From positions 1-10,931 of the forward strand of contig CALAQQ010000079.1 in assembly GCA_937888485.1 (NCBI GenBank): a DNA stretch of 10,931 nucleotides, read 5' to 3'. Of this stretch, positions 6,560 through 10,931 are shown piece by piece (the stretch's first letter is position 1; every line of letters begins with the position of its first letter). The translations under genes and the position numbers were made by a program. The DNA is from an uncultured Clostridia bacterium (GTDB lineage Bacteria; Bacillota; Clostridia; Oscillospirales; Acutalibacteraceae). Under the pieces are notes generated by a model that was given only the letters and a program-made list of their open reading frames with translations, was not told the origin of the DNA and did no database searches.

Positions 6560-9500
6560 ATGCCAATCAATAAAGATATAAAAAAGGTAATGGTTATCGG
6601 CTCTGGTCCCATTGTTATCGGACAAGCTGCTGAATTTGACTACGCAGGAACTCAAGCATGCCGTGTTCTTAAAGATAAAGGACTTGACGTTGTTCTTGTA
6701 AACTCAAACCCTGCAACCATTATGACTGATAAGGCTCTTGCTGATGAAATATATCTCGAGCCTCTCACAGCCGACACAGTTAAAAGAATAATCGAAAAAG
6801 AAAAACCCGACAGCCTTCTTGCCGGTCTCGGCGGACAGACAGGTCTTACAATTGCCATGCAGTTGAGTAAAGACGGTTATCTTGAAAGCCAGGGTGTAAA
6901 ACTTCTCGGTACAAACGCTGAAGCAATTAATAAAGCTGAAGACAGAAAGATGTTCCGTGATACCATGGAATCAATCAATCAGCCTGTTATTCCTTCAGAA
7001 ATTGCAAATGATGTTGAAACAGCCCTTGCAATTGCAGAAAAGATAGGTTATCCCATCATTATACGTCCTGCATTCACTCTTGGCGGCGGTGGCGGTGGTG
7101 TTGCAAACAATCCCGAAGAACTCGCTGTCATTGCAAAAACAGGACTTGACCTCTCCCCCATCACTCAGGTTCTTGTTGAAAAATATATCTTCGGCTGGAA
7201 AGAAATCGAATTTGAAACAATGCGTGATAGTGCCGGCAACTGCATTGCAGTTTGCAGCATGGAAAACTTTGACCCTGTAGGTATTCACACAGGTGACAGT
7301 ATCGTTGCTGCTCCCGCACTTTCACTCACTGATGAAGAATACGAAATGCTCCGCAAAGCATCTCTCGATATAGTTGATGCACTCGGTATCATCGGCGGAT
7401 GTAACTGTCAGTTTGCACTTGATCCCAACAGCATGGATTATGCTGTTATCGAAGTTAACCCCAGAGTATCACGTTCATCTGCTCTTGCCAGCAAGGCAAC
7501 AGGTTATCCCATTGCAAAGGTTACTGCAATGCTTGCTCTTGGTATGACTCTTGATGAAATCAGAAACGAAGAAACAGGACTTGACTGTGCAGCATTCGAA
7601 CCGGATGTAAAATACATAGTTGTTAAGCTTCCAAAATGGCCTTTCGATAAATTTGTAAATGCAAGCCGTATGCTTGGTACACAGATGAAGGCTACGGGTG
7701 AAGTTATGTCAATCGGATCTACATTTGAAATGGCAATAATGAAGGCTGTCAGAGGCGCTGAAATCTCTCTTGACACTCTTAATGCTACTCCCAAAACAAA
7801 TGCTCCTCTTGTTGACAGACTTAAGAATACCGATGATATGCGACTCTTCTCTGTTTTCGAAGCAATCAAGAGCGGTATGTCAATAGAAGAAATTCATGAA
7901 ATTACAAAGATTACGGAATGGTTCCTTCTTAAACTTAAAAATCTTGCTGATTTTGAAAAATCAATAGAAAACGGTAACATTGACGAAGAAAAATATAATC
8001 AGGGTAAGCTTTACGGTTATACTGATGCAGCTCTTAAGAGACTTTCCGGTGTTTCTGAACTTCCCGGACATAAAGATGCTGTTTACAAGATTGTTGACAC
8101 ATGCTCATCCAATTTCCCCGTTGCAGCTCCTTATTTCTATTCAACATATGACCGTGAATGTGAAGCACGTCCCTTCCTTGAAAAGAGCGAAAAAGAAAGA
8201 ATTATCGTTCTCGGTTCCGGTCCCATCAGAATCGGTCAGGGTATTGAATTTGACTATTCATCAGTTCATTGCGTATGGACTCTCAAAGAACTCGGTTATG
8301 AAGTTGCAATAATCAACAATAACCCCGAAACCGTTTCAACCGACTATGATACAGCTGACAGACTCTATTTTGAGCCTCTTACACCCGAAGATGTTATGAA
8401 CATCATCAAGGTTGAAAAACCCATCGGTGTTGTTGTAGCGTTCGGCGGTCAGACAGCTATTAAACTTACAAAGTTCCTTGATGAAAACGGCATAACAATT
8501 CTCGGCACATCTGCTGACGGAATTGATACCGCAGAAGACAGAGAACGTTTTGATGCACTTCTTGAGAAATTTGCTATCCGCAGACCCAAGGGTATGGGTG
8601 TTATGACAAAACAGGAAGCTCTCAACGCTGCAAATACTCTCGGTTATCCCGTTCTTCTTCGTCCTTCATATGTTATCGGCGGTCAGAATATGACTATCGC
8701 TCATGAGGATGCAGACGTTGAACGTTACATGGATATTATTCTTTCCGGTGAAATCGAAAATCCTGTTCTTGTTGATAAATACATGATGGGTACAGAACTT
8801 GAGGTTGACGTAATTTCCGACGGTAAGGATGTTCTTATCCCCGGTATCATGGAACACGTTGAAAGAGCAGGCGTTCACAGCGGCGACTCAATTGCCGTTT
8901 ATCCGCCCTATAATCTCAACGATAAAATGAGAAAGAATATCATTGAATGTTCTGAAAAACTTGCTCTTTCACTCGGAACAAAGGGTCTTGTTAACATTCA
9001 GTACCTTATTTATCACAACAAGCTTTATGTTATCGAAGTTAACCCCAGAGCATCCAGAACAATCCCCTATATCAGCAAAGTAACAGGCGTTCCCATGGTT
9101 GATATAGCATCAAAGGTAATGGTTGGTCAGTCACTCAAAGACCTCGGCTACGGTACAGGACTTTATAAGACTCCCCCCTACTTCACAGTTAAAGTTCCTG
9201 TTTTCTCATTTGAAAAGCTCTCCGACGTTAACTCAATCCTCGGACCTGAAATGAAATCAACGGGTGAAGTTCTCGGCGTCGGTAAAACAATGGCTGAAGC
9301 TCTTTTCAAAGGTCTCACTGCTGCAGGCTTCCATATTCAGCTTCCCACAGCTGAAAAAGGCATCGGCATTCTTCTCAGCGTTGATAAGCACGACGTTCTT
9401 GATGCTGTTTCGCTTGCAAAGAAGCTTGATGACCTTAAGATTAAAATTTATGCCACTAAGGATACAGCTAATGCTATTTCTCAGCTTGGTATAGATGTTG

Positions 9501-10931
9501 AATATGTAAGAGGCATGAACGAAGGAAACGACATCTTTAAGCTTCTTGAAAGCGGAAAAGTTAACTATGTTGTATACACAGGTGCACTTCAGGATTCAAC
9601 AATGGGCGATTATATTGCTCTTCAGAGACGTGCTATTCAGCTTTCAATCACATGCATAACATCACTTGATACTGCAAACGCACTTGCTGATATTATTGCA
9701 AGCCGTTTCAATCAGGAAAACACAGAACTTGTCGATATCAATAATATGCGCTCCGAAAGACGCACCCTTAATTTTGCAAAGATGGACGCATCAGGCAACG
9801 ATCATGTTATAATCGAAAACTTTGATAATTCAATTACGTGTCCCGAAAGCCTTTGCGTAAGCATTTGTGACAGACATCACGGTGTTGGCTGTGACGGTGT
9901 TGTTCTCATAGAAAAATCAGATGTTGCTCAAGTTAAGATGAGAGTATTTAATCTTGACGGCAGTGAAGGCAGACAGGGCGGTAACGCAATCCGTTCAGTT
10001 GCTAAATATGTTTATGACAAAGGTTATGTTAACTCCGATACCGATACTGTATCAATTGAAACTGCAAGCGGTGTCAGAACCGTTGAACTTTACGTTATGA
10101 ACGGTAAAGTAAGTTCCGTTTGTGCAAATATGGGTAAAGCAGATCTTGAAAATGCAGTTACAGGTTCAAAGGGTCAGAACAAATTTGTTAACTGCCCCGT
10201 AGAAATCAAGGGTGAAACTCACAATATCACATGCGTTTCAATGGGTAACCCCCACTGCGTGGTATTTGTTCCGAGGGTTGATACAATCGATATTGAAAAG
10301 GTTGGTCCCGCATTCGAAAAGGCAGATATCTTTGCTCACAGAGTAAATACAGAGTTTGTAAGAGTTGTTAACGAAACGACTCTTAAGATGAGAGTCTGGG
10401 AACGCGGTAACGGCGAAACTCTCGCTTGCGGAACAGGTGCTTGTGCTGCGGCTGTTGCAGCAGTTTCTGGTCGTGGACAGCCGATGGTCGTTAAGAACTC
10501 CGATGGAGAAAGTACGACGCCATCTGTCGTGTATTTCCCAGCCAATGGCATCCCTATCGTCGGTTCGGAAGCAAAAGAGTACCAGGCCGTAGGTGAGAAT
10601 GAAGTGGCATCATTCTTCAAACGAGACATGGGTGCCTCTGGCTTCTATCAGACATTTCACGGTCGAAAGTACTCTCCAACGGAATTGTCGTCACTCGTCC
10701 TAAAGAAGCTCAAGGCAGATGCTGAGGCGGAACTTGGTCAGCGCATTGAGGCCGCCGTGATTACTGTTCCAGCGTATTTCAATAACGGTCAACGCAACGC
10801 TACAATTGAGGCCGCGCGTCTGGCCGGATTGAGAGTGTTGCGAATAATTAACGAACCCACCGCAGCCGCCATCGCCTGCGGTATGGGTCGACAGGGACAG
10901 GATGAGCGCTATCTGGTGGTCGATCTGGGCG
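6560..10931 (+). CDS. carB: Carbamoyl-phosphate synthase large subunit fused to a DapF-like domain; frame continues into an Hsp70 fragment and off the window
   Basis: CarB makes carbamoyl phosphate from bicarbonate, ammonia (from glutamine via CarA) and two ATP, for arginine and pyrimidines. ATG 6560 follows AAGGGGG (6546-6552) by 7 bases, and 26 bases separate it from argF. Residues 1-~545 are the first synthetase half: GSGPIVIGQAAEFDYAG, the Gly-rich ATP-grasp loop GGGGGG near 175 and EVNPRVSRSSALASKATGYP. Residues ~546-925 are the second half, with GSGPIRIGQGIEFDYSS and EVNPRASRT. Residues ~930-1050 are the MGS-like allosteric domain, ending TSLDTANALADI. Family length is about 1060-1075, but no stop appears there. 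The frame continues through a DapF-like domain (1070-1302) and, after a composition break near 10455-10475, an Hsp70 segment (1303-1457, still open). CarB identity is certain and the DapF fusion is probably real; the Hsp70 extension is probably not native. Confidence 0.93.
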   Translation, partial: MPINKDIKKVMVIGSGPIVIGQAAEFDYAGTQACRVLKDKGLDVVLVNSNPATIMTDKALADEIYLEPLTADTVKRIIEKEKPDSLLAGLGGQTGLTIAMQLSKDGYLESQGVKLLGTNAEAINKAEDRKMFRDTMESINQPVIPSEIANDVETALAIAEKIGYPIIIRPAFTLGGGGGGVANNPEELAVIAKTGLDLSPITQVLVEKYIFGWKEIEFETMRDSAGNCIAVCSMENFDPVGIHTGDSIVAAPALSLTDEEYEMLRKASLDIVDALGIIGGCNCQFALDPNSMDYAVIEVNPRVSRSSALASKATGYPIAKVTAMLALGMTLDEIRNEETGLDCAAFEPDVKYIVVKLPKWPFDKFVNASRMLGTQMKATGEVMSIGSTFEMAIMKAVRGAEISLDTLNATPKTNAPLVDRLKNTDDMRLFSVFEAIKSGMSIEEIHEITKITEWFLLKLKNLADFEKSIENGNIDEEKYNQGKLYGYTDAALKRLSGVSELPGHKDAVYKIVDTCSSNFPVAAPYFYSTYDRECEARPFLEKSEKERIIVLGSGPIRIGQGIEFDYSSVHCVWTLKELGYEVAIINNNPETVSTDYDTADRLYFEPLTPEDVMNIIKVEKPIGVVVAFGGQTAIKLTKFLDENGITILGTSADGIDTAEDRERFDALLEKFAIRRPKGMGVMTKQEALNAANTLGYPVLLRPSYVIGGQNMTIAHEDADVERYMDIILSGEIENPVLVDKYMMGTELEVDVISDGKDVLIPGIMEHVERAGVHSGDSIAVYPPYNLNDKMRKNIIECSEKLALSLGTKGLVNIQYLIYHNKLYVIEVNPRASRTIPYISKVTGVPMVDIASKVMVGQSLKDLGYGTGLYKTPPYFTVKVPVFSFEKLSDVNSILGPEMKSTGEVLGVGKTMAEALFKGLTAAGFHIQLPTAEKGIGILLSVDKHDVLDAVSLAKKLDDLKIKIYATKDTANAISQLGIDVEYVRGMNEGNDIFKLLESGKVNYVVYTGALQDSTMGDYIALQRRAIQLSITCITSLDTANALADIIASRFNQENTELVDINNMRSERRTLNFAKMDASGNDHVIIENFDNSITCPESLCVSICDRHHGVGCDGVVLIEKSDVAQVKMRVFNLDGSEGRQGGNAIRSVAKYVYDKGYVNSDTDTVSIETASGVRTVELYVMNGKVSSVCANMGKADLENAVTGSKGQNKFVNCPVEIKGETHNITCVSMGNPHCVVFVPRVDTIDIEKVGPAFEKADIFAHRVNTEFVRVVNETTLKMRVWERGNGETLACGTGACAAAVAAVSGRGQPMVVKNSDGESTTPSVVYFPANGIPIVGSEAKEYQAVGENEVASFFKRDMGASGFYQTFHGRKYSPTELSSLVLKKLKADAEAELGQRIEAAVITVPAYFNNGQRNATIEAARLAGLRVLRIINEPTAAAIACGMGRQGQDERYLVVDLG
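9767..10465 (+). other. Diaminopimelate epimerase-like domain fused to CarB, C-terminally truncated
   Basis: Residues 1070-1302 of the carB frame align by motif with DapF, which interconverts LL- and meso-diaminopimelate for lysine and peptidoglycan. Seen: LNFAKMDASGND at the domain start, DRHHGVGCDG, FNLDGSEGRQGGNAIR, MGNPHCVVF, NTEFVRVVN, and WERGNGETLACGTGAC. The second catalytic Cys is kept (C1290), but the first, in the family motif MCGNG, is Gly (G1140) within QGGNA, and the following IRC is IRS. It may therefore be inactive as a DAP epimerase or act differently. No ribosome site or good start precedes it, so it is made as part of CarB. About 35-40 residues expected at the DapF C-terminus are replaced by Hsp70 sequence. 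Confidence 0.88.
10466..10931 (+). CDS. Hsp70/DnaK-family chaperone fragment, N-terminus missing, runs off the window
   Basis: About 155 residues of an Hsp70 nucleotide-binding domain, in frame with carB-dapF. Seen: GQPMVVKNSDGESTTPSVV, FKRDMG, YSPTELSSLVLKKLKADAEA, EAAVITVPAYFNNGQR, AARLAGLRVLRIINEPTAAA, and VVDLG at the very end, where the phosphate-2 loop begins. The first ~20 residues with the GIDLGTT phosphate-1 loop are absent, replaced by DapF sequence. The divergent spacing suggests a non-canonical Hsp70 of the kind seen in actinobacteria or planctomycetes, not the housekeeping clostridial DnaK. GC is about 54% (231 of 431 bases, 10501-10931) against about 42% in 9781-10080, and CTG, TTG, GTG and CGA codons appear that are scarce upstream. 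It has no start of its own in the window. Family is confident; physical linkage to carB is doubtful. Confidence 0.82.

Noticed and set aside
6560..10931. A novel three-part CarB-DapF-Hsp70 protein
   Set aside because: The Hsp70 part lacks its start, the DapF part lacks its end, and composition changes at the join, so a chimera explains it better.

Overview
The window looks like chromosomal DNA of a low-GC anaerobic Firmicute of the Clostridia, perhaps Oscillospiraceae-like. This is inferred from strong GGAGG ribosome binding sites, tight gene spacing, AGA/CTT/GAA-rich codon use, a ZTP-riboswitch-controlled formate-tetrahydrofolate ligase, and a three-gene GlpA-like/oxidoreductase/DUF1667 operon. 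The last ~465 bases differ in composition and probably come from another organism.

Layout. (1) 1-589, minus strand: N-terminal part of fhs, cut by the window edge. Its leader (607-727) carries a ZTP (pfl-type) riboswitch whose last helix overlaps a terminator hairpin, and it has a good promoter at 741-769. (2) 902-5388, plus strand: a four-gene operon from its own promoter (840-868). It encodes a GlpA-like FAD dehydrogenase with a BFD-type [2Fe-2S] tail, a pyridine-nucleotide oxidoreductase, a Cys-rich DUF1667 protein and a secreted metallophosphoesterase, and it ends at a clear hairpin terminator (5396-5424). (3) 5551 onward, plus strand: an arginine/pyrimidine unit. A consensus promoter overlapped by an ArgR-type ARG box drives argF (ornithine carbamoyltransferase), followed by carB (carbamoyl-phosphate synthase large subunit). 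CarB makes carbamoyl phosphate and ArgF uses it; no carA is adjacent.

The carB frame has no stop after the usual CarB end. It runs directly into a diaminopimelate epimerase-like domain (from residue ~1070) in which the first catalytic Cys is Gly. It then switches in frame, around base 10455-10475, into an Hsp70/DnaK-family nucleotide-binding domain lacking its first ~20 residues. GC rises there from about 42% to about 54% (hand counts) and codon choice changes. The CarB-DapF fusion appears genuine. The Hsp70 join truncates both partners and is best read as an assembly chimera or recent illegitimate recombination, not a designed three-part enzyme.

No tRNA, rRNA, CRISPR array, insertion sequence or prophage gene was seen.
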